64,000 bases of DNA from Mycobacterium sp. 1164985.4 (lineage in GTDB: Bacteria; Actinomycetota; Actinomycetes; Mycobacteriales; Mycobacteriaceae), in contig NZ_LZMD01000065.1 of NCBI RefSeq assembly GCF_001668575.1, positions 124,001-188,000 of the forward strand. The letters are read 5' to 3'. Position 1 is the first letter of the stretch. Each line of letters starts with the position of its first letter. Shown here in pieces: positions 40,708 to 60,240 of this stretch. Under the pieces are notes generated by a model. That model saw nothing but the letters and a program-made list of their open reading frames with translations, did no database searches and had not been told where the DNA came from. The translations under genes and the position numbers were made by a program.

Positions 40708-42312
40708 ATGCGTCGCTTCGACTACATCATCGCGGGCGCCGGTTCGGCCGGCTGCGTATTGGCGAACCGGTTGTCAGCCGACCCGGCGACGACGGTGCTG
40801 CTGGTCGAGGCCGGCGGCCTCGACAGGCATCCGATGCTGCACGTGCCCAAGGGCTCGGGCATGTTGTTCGAGAACGAGAAGTACGTCTGGCGCTACGCGA
40901 CAACGCCGTTCGGACCCAGGCAACGCCCCGAGTTCTGGACCCGCGGCAAGGTGATCGGAGGCTCGAGTTCCATCAACGGCATGGTCTACAACCGGGGCAA
41001 CCGGGCCGACTACGACGAGCTCGAGGAGCTGGGCAACAAGGGGTGGGGCTGGGACGAGATCCTGCCCGTCTTCAAAGCCATGGAGGACAACGCGTTCGGC
41101 GCCTCACCCACCCGCGGCGCGGGCGGGCCGCTGCACATCTCGGTAGCGGCCGAACAAGACGTCGTGAGCCACGAGTTGGTGCGGTCGGGCGCGAACCTCG
41201 GGCTCCGGCCGCTCGACGACATCAACGAGAGCGACGAACCCCGTATCGGGTTCACCCCCGCCACCATTCGCCGAGGCCGCCGGGTGAGCGCCGCCGACGC
41301 GTTCCTGCGCCCGGCGATGCGACGACCGAACCTCACCGTGATCACGCGAGCCGAGGTGTGCCGCATCGACATCGACAACGACCGAGCCACCGGCATCACC
41401 GTCCGAACGCCGGACGGCGCGCGCTCACAGTTCCAGGCCGACCGTGAGACGATCCTCGCCCTCGGCAGCATGGGCAGCCCGAAGCTGCTGCAACTGTCGG
41501 GAATCGGCCCGCGCGAAGTGCTCGACCGGGCCGGGGTCCCGCTGCTGCTCGAACGCGAGAACGTGGGCAGGCGGATGCGTGAACACCGCTGCTTTGCGCT
41601 GAAGTACCGCCTCAACGCCGAGCTCGGATACAACCGGCAGCTGTCCAGCCGATCCGGGCAGGCCAGAAGCGCCGCACGCTACCTGGCAAGACGCCGGGGC
41701 TCGCTGGCGACACCGACCTTCGACGTGCTCGCGTTCATGAAGACCACCCCGGACGCGCCCCGCGTCGACGGACAACTGTTGTTGGGCCCCTTCACGATCC
41801 CGGCGTACAACGACGGTGAGCCGGTGGCCCTCGAACGGGAGCCAGGGGTTTCGTGTCTGGGTTTCACCCTTCGCCCCACATCCGAGGGCAGCGTCGAGAT
41901 CACCGCGCCGGACCCGGCGGCGCCGTTGCTGCTGGACCCGAGCTACCTCACCAGCGACTACGACCGCAGCACCACCGCAAACCTCCTGCGCCGGGCCCGC
42001 GAGCTGTTCGAGCACTCACCGATCGCCGAGCACATCGACCACGAGACGTTCCCAGGCCCACAGGCGCGCAGCGACGACGAACTGGTCGACGCCGCGTTGG
42101 ACGGCGGCTATTGCGGCTATCACGCCATCGGCAGCTGCGCCATGGGTCCCAGCGACGACGACATCGTCGACGGCCGACTGCGCGTGCGCGGTATCGACAG
42201 TCTGCGCATCGTCGACTGCTCGGCGATGCCGATCATGTTGGCGGGCAACCTGAACGGGCCGGTGATGGCGATGGCCGCGCGCGCCGCGCAGTTCATCGTC
42301 GAGGACCGCTGA
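40708..42312 (+). CDS. GMC-family FAD oxidoreductase (choline dehydrogenase-like)
   Basis: This 534-aa protein opens with the FAD-binding GAGSAGCVLANRLS and VEAGG. It carries the GMC signature GGSSSINGMVYNRGNRADYD (about residue 90) and the catalytic His in GYHAIGSCAMG, with Asn in MLAGNLNGP near the C terminus. GMC enzymes oxidise alcohols and pass electrons to a quinone or oxygen. Substrate cannot be told; the next two genes (acyl-CoA dehydrogenase, DUF2236) suggest lipid or alcohol catabolism. It converges on the acyl-CoA dehydrogenase gene with a 4-nt gap. Confidence 0.93.
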   Translation: MRRFDYIIAGAGSAGCVLANRLSADPATTVLLVEAGGLDRHPMLHVPKGSGMLFENEKYVWRYATTPFGPRQRPEFWTRGKVIGGSSSINGMVYNRGNRADYDELEELGNKGWGWDEILPVFKAMEDNAFGASPTRGAGGPLHISVAAEQDVVSHELVRSGANLGLRPLDDINESDEPRIGFTPATIRRGRRVSAADAFLRPAMRRPNLTVITRAEVCRIDIDNDRATGITVRTPDGARSQFQADRETILALGSMGSPKLLQLSGIGPREVLDRAGVPLLLERENVGRRMREHRCFALKYRLNAELGYNRQLSSRSGQARSAARYLARRRGSLATPTFDVLAFMKTTPDAPRVDGQLLLGPFTIPAYNDGEPVALEREPGVSCLGFTLRPTSEGSVEITAPDPAAPLLLDPSYLTSDYDRSTTANLLRRARELFEHSPIAEHIDHETFPGPQARSDDELVDAALDGGYCGYHAIGSCAMGPSDDDIVDGRLRVRGIDSLRIVDCSAMPIMLAGNLNGPVMAMAARAAQFIVEDR

Positions 42313-42316
42313 CCCG

Positions 42317-43564
42317 TCAGGAGCCGAGCAGACCCCGCGCCACGTGCGTGATCTGCACCTCGTTGCTTCCGGCGTAGATCATCAGCGACTTGGCGTCGCG
42401 CGCCAGTTGTTCGACTCGGTACTCGGTCATGTAGCCGTTGCCGCCGAACAACTGCACCGCGTCCATCGCTACGTCGGTGGCCGCCTGCGAGCAGTACCAC
42501 TTGATCGCCGAGGCCTCGGGCAGCGAAATCGGCACGCCGGCCTGCGCCGCTTCGATCACACGAAACAGGATGTTGCGCACGTTCATCCGCGCCACCTCCA
42601 TGTTCGCCAGCTTGAGCTGGATCAGCTGGAACTGGCCGATCTCTTGACCCCACAGCGTGCGACTCTTGGCGTAGTCGACGCACAGCCGCAGGCACTCCTC
42701 GATCACGCCGAGCGACATCGCGGCAACGCCGATGCGTTCGGTGCTGAAGCTCGAGCGCGCGCTGGCGCGGCCGTCGCCGGCGGAATTCTCCTCGGTCTCG
42801 CCGAGCAGCCGGTCGCGGCCCAGACGCACGTTGTTGAAGAACAACTCGCCGGTGCGGGAGCTGTGAATTCCCATCTTGCGGAACGGCTTCGACTGCACGA
42901 AGCCCTCCATGCCGCGGTCGAGCACAAACGTCAGCACCTTGCGGTCCCGCTTGTCGACGCTGGGGTCGCCCTCGTCCAACTTGGCGTAGACCACCACGAC
43001 GTCCGCATCGGGTCCGTTGGTGATGAAGGTCTTCTGGCCGTTGAGGATGTACTCCCCATTTCCTGAGCCGTCGCGCACAACGTAGGACTTCATGCCGCCG
43101 AACGCGTCGGACCCCGAGTCGGGCTCGGTGATCGCCCAGGCGCCCACTTTGTCGTAGGTGACCAGGTCCGGCAGCCAGCGCTCCTGTTGCGCCAGCGTGC
43201 CGCGGCTCATGATCGTCGGCACCGTCAGCCCGAGGCTGACGCCCATGCCGGTGACCACGCCCATCGAGACCCGGCACAGCTCGCTGATCACGACGAACCC
43301 CATGCCGCCGGAACCCTCGCCGAACATGCCGCCGCCCGAGGATTTCTCCGACGCGCCGCCGCCGTCGCGCAGCCGGGCGAGCCGCTTGTTCAGTGACTCG
43401 CGGGCCATGTCGGCGATGCCGAACGTCGCGAACAGCTTGCGGACGATGGGGTAGGGCTCCATCTCGCCGCTTTCCAGCGCATCGACGTGCGGGCGGATTT
43501 CCTTGTCGACGAACTCGCGCACGGCGTCGCGGACGGCGATATCGGTGTCAGACCATTCGAGCAT
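42317..43564 (-). CDS. Acyl-CoA dehydrogenase
   Basis: This 415-aa protein has the ACAD fold: N-terminal helices from MLEWSDTDIAVRDAVREFV, the middle beta domain (AWAITEPDSGSDAFGGMKSYV; ILNGQKTFITNG) and the C-terminal helical domain (QLFGGNGYMTEYRVEQLARDAKSLMIYAGSNEVQ). The catalytic base is probably the Glu of GSNE or nearby. It removes two hydrogens from an acyl-CoA, passing electrons to ETF. ATG 43564 is chosen over an upstream extension. It begins 4 nt after the DUF2236 gene, forming a two-gene unit. Confidence 0.95.
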   Translation of the reverse strand: MLEWSDTDIAVRDAVREFVDKEIRPHVDALESGEMEPYPIVRKLFATFGIADMARESLNKRLARLRDGGGASEKSSGGGMFGEGSGGMGFVVISELCRVSMGVVTGMGVSLGLTVPTIMSRGTLAQQERWLPDLVTYDKVGAWAITEPDSGSDAFGGMKSYVVRDGSGNGEYILNGQKTFITNGPDADVVVVYAKLDEGDPSVDKRDRKVLTFVLDRGMEGFVQSKPFRKMGIHSSRTGELFFNNVRLGRDRLLGETEENSAGDGRASARSSFSTERIGVAAMSLGVIEECLRLCVDYAKSRTLWGQEIGQFQLIQLKLANMEVARMNVRNILFRVIEAAQAGVPISLPEASAIKWYCSQAATDVAMDAVQLFGGNGYMTEYRVEQLARDAKSLMIYAGSNEVQITHVARGLLGS

Positions 43565-43568
43565 GCAC

Positions 43569-44582
43569 TCAGGCTGCCTTATGGCGTCCGCGGGCCGGAC
43601 GCAGCCCCGCCAAAGAGAACGTGGTGTGCACAAGAGAGCCCGCCCGGTCTAGCAGCGACTTGCGGGGCGGCACATAGTGCATGGGTAGGCCGCGCCGGTC
43701 GCTCGGGGGCGCCATGAACGCCGGCGCCTCGACCAGCGGGGCGTTCGCGGGCAGGCGCCCCTGGGCGCGCCGGTATGCGGTCAATGCCCGTGGATGCAAA
43801 CGGATTTCGTCGGGCACCGCCACGAATGCGAACTCGACCAACTTGCCGAACAGCCGCAGCAGAACCTCATCTCCCGGCGTCCACCGCATGTTGGCCTTCT
43901 CGCGAAGCGCTTCGTCGAAAACGCCCGCCGCGATCCAGCGCTGCGCGCCCACCATCGGCTTGAAGAGCTGATCCCACAGCCCGGTCGGCATCAACACGAA
44001 CCACGGTTTGGGGATGCGGATCGAGAAGATGTCGAGCGTGGCGCGGTTGATCTCGAGCTCCTCGCGGCATTTGCGGTCCCAGTACTCGCAGAACTCCTCC
44101 CAGCTCTCAGGCACCGGGCGCATGCTCATGCCGTACATGCGATACCACTGCACGTGCTCGTCGAACAGCTGACGTTTCTCGGCCTCGGTCAACCCACCGC
44201 AGAAGTATTCGGCCGTCTTGATGATCAGCATGAAGAAGGTGGCGTGCGCCCAGTAGAACGTTTCGGGGTTCAACGCGTGATAGCGACGCCCTTCGGCGTC
44301 GACGCCCTTGATCGTGGTGTGGTAGTTCTTGATCTGCTCGCCGGTACTGGTAGCGCGTTCGCCGTCGTAGACGACACCCATGATCGGGTACACCGAGCGC
44401 GCGACGCGCTGCAGCGGTTCGCGCAGCAGGATCGAATGGTCTTCGACGCCCGCACCGAGTTCGGGGTACATGTTCTGCACCGCACCGATCCACACACCGA
44501 GCAGCCCGGTCCGCAGATCGCCGAAGTACTTCCACGTCAACGAGTCGGGACCAAGGGGATCGGTGCTGTGGTTCGCGGTCAT
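43569..44582 (-). CDS. DUF2236 / MpaB-like oxygenase-family protein, Rv1645c-like
   Basis: This 337-aa protein is rich in aromatic residues and has the DUF2236 layout: REPLQRVARSVYPIMGVVYD, a His-containing core (YHALNPETFYWAHATFFMLI) and FDEHVQWYRMYGMSMRPVP. Relatives such as rubber oxygenase (Lcp) and MpaB are heme oxygenases whose conserved Arg/His/Lys lie in these parts, so an oxidative role on hydrophobic substrates is plausible but unproven. ATG 44582. A perfect inverted repeat lies ~43 nt upstream. It is followed by an acyl-CoA dehydrogenase in the same unit. Confidence 0.88.
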   Translation of the reverse strand: MTANHSTDPLGPDSLTWKYFGDLRTGLLGVWIGAVQNMYPELGAGVEDHSILLREPLQRVARSVYPIMGVVYDGERATSTGEQIKNYHTTIKGVDAEGRRYHALNPETFYWAHATFFMLIIKTAEYFCGGLTEAEKRQLFDEHVQWYRMYGMSMRPVPESWEEFCEYWDRKCREELEINRATLDIFSIRIPKPWFVLMPTGLWDQLFKPMVGAQRWIAAGVFDEALREKANMRWTPGDEVLLRLFGKLVEFAFVAVPDEIRLHPRALTAYRRAQGRLPANAPLVEAPAFMAPPSDRRGLPMHYVPPRKSLLDRAGSLVHTTFSLAGLRPARGRHKAA

Positions 44583-44624
44583 CTGATTCCTCGCTGAATC
44601 GGCGTCGAACTCGACGATAATGCT

Positions 44625-44640
44625 GACAACGAATGTTGTC
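44625..44640. promoter_or_regulatory. Inverted repeat GACAAC-N4-GTTGTC, candidate operator
   Basis: The 6-bp arms (44625-44630 and 44635-44640) are perfect around GAAT. The site lies 43 nt before the start of the DUF2236-acyl-CoA dehydrogenase unit, where a TetR-type repressor would block transcription. No regulator gene is adjacent. Confidence 0.45.
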
Positions 44641-44788
44641 TACGATTTGCGGGGCGCGTCGTCTCGCACCGTTATTCCGTGGCTACTGGGCCTCCACATC
44701 GCTGTGACCAGCTGCTTCGCTGACCGTGCTTTCGTGATTCGGATGACGGCTTCGTCTGACGAGATTGCTCGGCGTCGAGCGGCCCGCT

Positions 44789-44794
44789 TAGGCT
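44789..44794 (+). promoter_or_regulatory. -10 box (TAGGCT) of the adenylate cyclase gene, leaderless type
   Basis: TTGCTC (44765-44770) and TAGGCT are 18 nt apart, and TAGGCT ends 6 nt before GTG 44801. No Shine-Dalgarno is present, so a leaderless transcript is likely. Confidence 0.5.
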
Positions 44795-44800
44795 GACGTC

Positions 44801-45655
44801 GTGGATGTCGAGCCGTTCGAGCGGTCGACCGGGCCTTTGGGCTGGCTGAAGAACACCAACCGCAACGAGAGCGTCATCGCCTTTCTGCGGCGGACCCGCC
44901 GCGTGTTGCCGGGCGATCCGGAGTTCGGGGATCCACTGTCGGCCGACGGAGTGGGCGGACCGCGGGCGGCCGCCCGCGCCGCGGACCGGATACTCGAACG
45001 CAATGCCGCCACCCGCGAGGTGAGCCTCGGCGCGTTGCAGGTGTGGCAGGCGCTCACCGAGCGGGTCTCCGGGAAACCGGCCAACCGCGAGGCGACGCTC
45101 GTCTTCACCGACCTCGTCGGCTTCTCGGCGTGGGCGTTGAACTCCGGCGACGATGCGACGTTGAAGCTGCTCCGTCGCGTGTCGCAGGTCGCCGAGCCGC
45201 CGCTGCTGGAGGCGGGCGGACAGATCGTCAAGCGCATGGGCGACGGCCTGATGGCGGTGTTCTCCGACCCGACGACGGCCGTACGAGCGGCGATCTCCGC
45301 ACGCGAGGCGGTCAAAGCCGTTGACATCGACGGGTTTACCCCACGCATGCGGGTCGGTGTGCACACCGGCCACCCGCAGCGCATCGGATCGGATTGGCTG
45401 GGCGTCGATGTCAACATCGCCGCGCGGGTGATGAGCCGCGCGACCCGCGGGGAATTGGTGGTCTCGGCGACCACGCTCGACCGCATCCCCGCCGAAGAGT
45501 TCGCATCGCTGGGCGTGGAGGCCAAACGCCTGCGCCGCCAGGTCTTCGCGCACAAACAGGACGGGGTGCCGAACGACTTCGTCATGTACCGGCTGAAAAC
45601 CCTCAGGCACTTGCCAGGTGGCGGAAACAACGAGGAGCACCCCGCGGGGGAATAG
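44801..45655 (+). CDS. Class III adenylate cyclase, Rv1647-like
   Basis: This 284-aa soluble protein has a short N-terminal helical region and one cyclase domain (~95-265). Metal aspartates are in LVFTDLVGFSAW and KRMGDGLMAVFSD, the adenine-binding Lys in VKRMGD, and the transition-state Asn/Arg in GVDVNIAARVMSR, so all catalytic residues seem intact. It should make cAMP as a homodimer. Position beside the rhomboid-like gene and pheS matches Rv1647. GTG start with a leaderless-type promoter. Confidence 0.93.
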   Translation: MDVEPFERSTGPLGWLKNTNRNESVIAFLRRTRRVLPGDPEFGDPLSADGVGGPRAAARAADRILERNAATREVSLGALQVWQALTERVSGKPANREATLVFTDLVGFSAWALNSGDDATLKLLRRVSQVAEPPLLEAGGQIVKRMGDGLMAVFSDPTTAVRAAISAREAVKAVDIDGFTPRMRVGVHTGHPQRIGSDWLGVDVNIAARVMSRATRGELVVSATTLDRIPAEEFASLGVEAKRLRRQVFAHKQDGVPNDFVMYRLKTLRHLPGGGNNEEHPAGE

Positions 45656-45664
45656 TGGATTCTC

Positions 45665-47488
<1,824 letters not shown>

Positions 47489-47489
<1 letters not shown>

Positions 47490-49987
47490 TGCGGCTACCG
47501 TACAGCTGGCTGCGCGACGTCGTGCAGGCCGGCGCACCGGGTTGGGACGTGAGCCCTTCCGACCTCGAGCAGGCGTTGATTCGCATCGGCCACGAGGTCG
47601 AGGAGGTCATTCCCGTCGGTCCGGTCACCGGACCGCTGACGGTGGGTCGGGTCGCCGAGATCGAGGAACTCACCGAGTTCAAGAAGCCCATCCGCGCCGT
47701 GAAGGTCGACGTCGGCGAGGCCGAACCCCGTGACATCGTCTGCGGCGCAACCAATTTCGTCGTGGATGACCTGGTCGTGGTGGCGCTGCCCGGGACAGTA
47801 CTGCCGGGCGACTTCACGATCGCCAGTCGCAAGACCTACGGCCGGATCTCCGACGGGATGATCTGCTCGACGGCCGAAATGAACCTGGGCACCGACCATT
47901 CGGGCATCCTGGTGCTGCCTGCCGGCACCGCCGAACCGGGGACCCCGGCCGCCGACGTGCTGGGCCTCGACGACGTCGTCTTCCACCTCGCGATCACACC
48001 GGACCGCGGCTACTGCCTGTCGGTGCGCGGTCTGGCCCGCGAGATCGCCGCAGCCTACGACCTCGACTACGCCGATCCGGCCGACATCGCGCCGCTTCCC
48101 GCGGAGGGCGCGGCGCTGCCTGTGTCGATCGAACCGGGCACCGGCGTGCGGCGGTTCGGGCTGCGGCCGGTGACCGGAATCGATCCGGACGCCGTCTCAC
48201 CGTGGTGGATGCAGCGACGGCTGCTGCTGTCCGGCATCCGGGCCATCTCACCCGCGGTCGACGTCACCAACTACGTCATGCTCGAGCTCGGGCACCCGAT
48301 GCACGCCCACGACCGAAGCCTCGTCACCGGCGGATTCCGGGTGCGGTTCGCCGAACCGGGGGAGACCGTGGTGACCCTCGACGACGTCGAACGCCGCCTA
48401 GACCCCGCCGACGTGCTGATCGTCGACGACGTCGCGACCGCGGCGATCGGCGGCGTGATGGGCGCGGGCACCACCGAGGTGCGCGACACCACCACCGACG
48501 TGCTGCTCGAGGCCGCGGTGTGGGATCCGGCCGCGGTGTCACGCACCCAGCGGCGGCTGCGCCTGTACAGCGAGGCGGGCCGCCGCTACGAGCGCAGCGT
48601 CGACCCGGCGATCTCGGTCGCCGCGCTGGACCGCTGCGCCACGCTGCTGGCCGAGATCGCCGACGGCACGGTCGAACCCACGCTCACCGACTGGCGCGGT
48701 GAACCGCCCCGCGAGGACTGGTCGCAGCCGCCGGTGACCATGGCGGTCGACCTGCCCGACCGGACCGCGGGTGTCGACTATGCGCCGGGCACCGCCGAGC
48801 GGCGGCTCACTCAGATCGGCGCGCGGGTCGTCTCCGCCGACGGCGCGCTCACGGTCACCCCGCCGAGTTGGCGGCCCGACCTCATCCAGCCGGCCGACCT
48901 CGTCGAGGAGGTGCTGCGGCTCGAGGACCTGGAGAAGATTCCGTCGGTGCTGCCGCTGGCCCCGGCCGGACGCGGCCTGACCTCCGTGCAGAGGCGGCGG
49001 CGCGCCATCGGAAAATCGTTGGGACTCAACGGGTATGTGGAGATCCTGCCCACCCCATTCCTGCCTGCGGGCGTGTTCGACCAGTGGGGGCTGCCCGCCG
49101 ACGACCACCGCAGGGCGACGACCGACGTGCTCAACCCGCTGGACTCCGACCGCCCGCAGCTGGCCACCACGCTGCTGCCGGGATTGCTGGAGGCGTTGAC
49201 ACGCAACGTGTCTCGCGGCGCCGTCGATGTCGGGCTGTTCGCCATCCAGCAGGTCGTCGTGCCCACGCCGAATACCCGCGCGCTCGAACGGATACCGACC
49301 GACCGGCGACCCAGCGACGAGGAGATCGCGGCGCTGGACGCATCGCTGCCGCGGCAACCCCAACACGTCGGCGTGGTGTTGGCCGGGCTGCGTGAGCCCG
49401 CGGGCCCCTGGGGTCCCGGTCGCGAGGCGCAACCCGCCGACGCGTTCGAGGCGGTCCAGGTGATCGCGCGCGCCGCGGGTGTCGAGCTGAGCCTGCGTCC
49501 CGCGCAGCACCTGCCGTGGCATCCCGGCCGTTGCGCCGAGGTGGTGCTGGGTGACCGCGACAGCGGCACCGTCGTCGGTTACGCCGGCGAACTGCACCCC
49601 GCCGTCGTCGAGCGGGCCGGACTGCCCGAGCGCACCTGTGCCGTCGAACTCGATCTGGACGCGATACCGATCGTCGAGCGGCTCCCGGCGCCGCGGGTGT
49701 CACCGTTCCCTGCGGTGTTCCAGGACATCAGCCTCGTCGTCGCCGAGGACGTCGCCGCGGCCGCCGTGATCGACGCGGTCCGGGCGGGGGCGGGTCCGTT
49801 GCTCGAAGATGTGCGGTTGTTCGACGTCTACACCGGCCCGCAGATCGGCGAGGGCCGCAAGTCGCTGGCGTTCGCGCTGCGGTTCCGCGCCGCCGACCGC
49901 ACCCTCACCGAGGACGAGGCCAGCGCCGCGCGCGAAGCGGCGGTCGAAGCCGCGGCCGAACGGGTCGGCGCCGAACAACGCCGCTGA
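47489..49987 (+). CDS. pheT: Phenylalanyl-tRNA synthetase beta subunit
   Basis: This 832-aa protein has an N-terminal tRNA-binding EMAPII-like domain (~40-155), the B3/4 editing region (~210-390), B5 domains, the catalytic-like core and the C-terminal anticodon-binding FDX-ACB domain ([18 protein letters not shown] to the end). It completes the alpha2-beta2 synthetase and clears mischarged Tyr-tRNA. ATG 47489 follows the pheS stop directly, giving translational coupling. Confidence 0.97.
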
Positions 49988-50007
49988 GGGTAATGAATTT
50001 GCATCGC

Positions 50008-52288
<2,281 letters not shown>

Positions 52289-52292
<4 letters not shown>

Positions 52293-53157
52293 GCGTCGAA
52301 ACCCCGGTCAAGGCAAAGGTTCTGGCCGAAGCGCTGCCGTGGCTCAAACAACTGCACGGCAAGATCGTCGTCATCAAGTACGGCGGCAACGCGATGACCG
52401 ACGAGGTGCTCAAGGCCGCGTTCGCCGCCGACATGGTCTTCCTGCGTAACTGCGGTGTGCATCCGGTCGTGGTCCACGGCGGCGGCCCGCAGATCAGCGC
52501 GATGCTCAAACGCCTCGGCATCCCGGGTGATTTCAAGGGTGGCTTCCGGGTCACCACACCCGAGGTGCTCGACGTCGCGCGCATGGTGTTGTTCGGTCAG
52601 GTCGGCCGGGAACTGGTCGGGCTGATCAACGCTCACGGCCCGTACGCCGTCGGCGTCACCGGCGAGGACGCCCAGTTGTTCACCGCCGTGCGGCGCAGCG
52701 TGACCGTCGACGGCGTGGCCACCGACATCGGCCTCGTCGGCGACGTCGAGAGGGTCAACGCCGGATCGCTGCTGGATCTCATTGCGGCAGGACGGATTCC
52801 AGTGGTCTCGACCATCGCGCCCGACGCCGACGGAATCGTGCACAACATCAACGCCGATACCGCGGCCGCCGCGCTCGCCGAGGCGCTGGGCGCGGAGAAA
52901 CTGCTGATGCTCACCGACGTCGAGGGCCTCTACACCAACTGGCCCGACCGCGGCTCGCTGGTCAGCGAGATCGACTCGGCCGCACTGACCCAGATGCTGC
53001 CGACGCTGGAGGCGGGCATGGTCCCGAAGATCGAGGCGTGCCTGCGTGCGGTTGCCGGCGGTGTGCCGAGCGCACACGTCATCGACGGCCGCGTGGAGCA
53101 CTGCGTGCTGGTCGAACTGCTCACCGACGAGGGAACGGGGACGAAAGTGGTGCGGTC

Positions 53158-53161
<4 letters not shown>
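52289..53161 (+). CDS. argB: Acetylglutamate kinase
   Basis: This 290-aa amino-acid kinase phosphorylates N-acetylglutamate. Motifs: [14 protein letters not shown] (phosphate-binding Lys), [11 protein letters not shown], and the nucleotide region [18 protein letters not shown]. The N-terminal helix typical of arginine-inhibited hexameric ArgB ([18 protein letters not shown]) is present, so feedback inhibition by arginine is likely. ATGA overlaps join it to argJ and argD. Confidence 0.97.
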
Positions 53162-60141
<6,980 letters not shown>

Positions 60142-60240
60142 CAGCCGCCGATGATAGGTCGGCCCTAGCGCGCAGGTCGCTGTGCCATGATGACCTCGGC
60201 AATTTCGGGGGCTTCACGTCGGCTTGAAGGGGAGCGTGCG

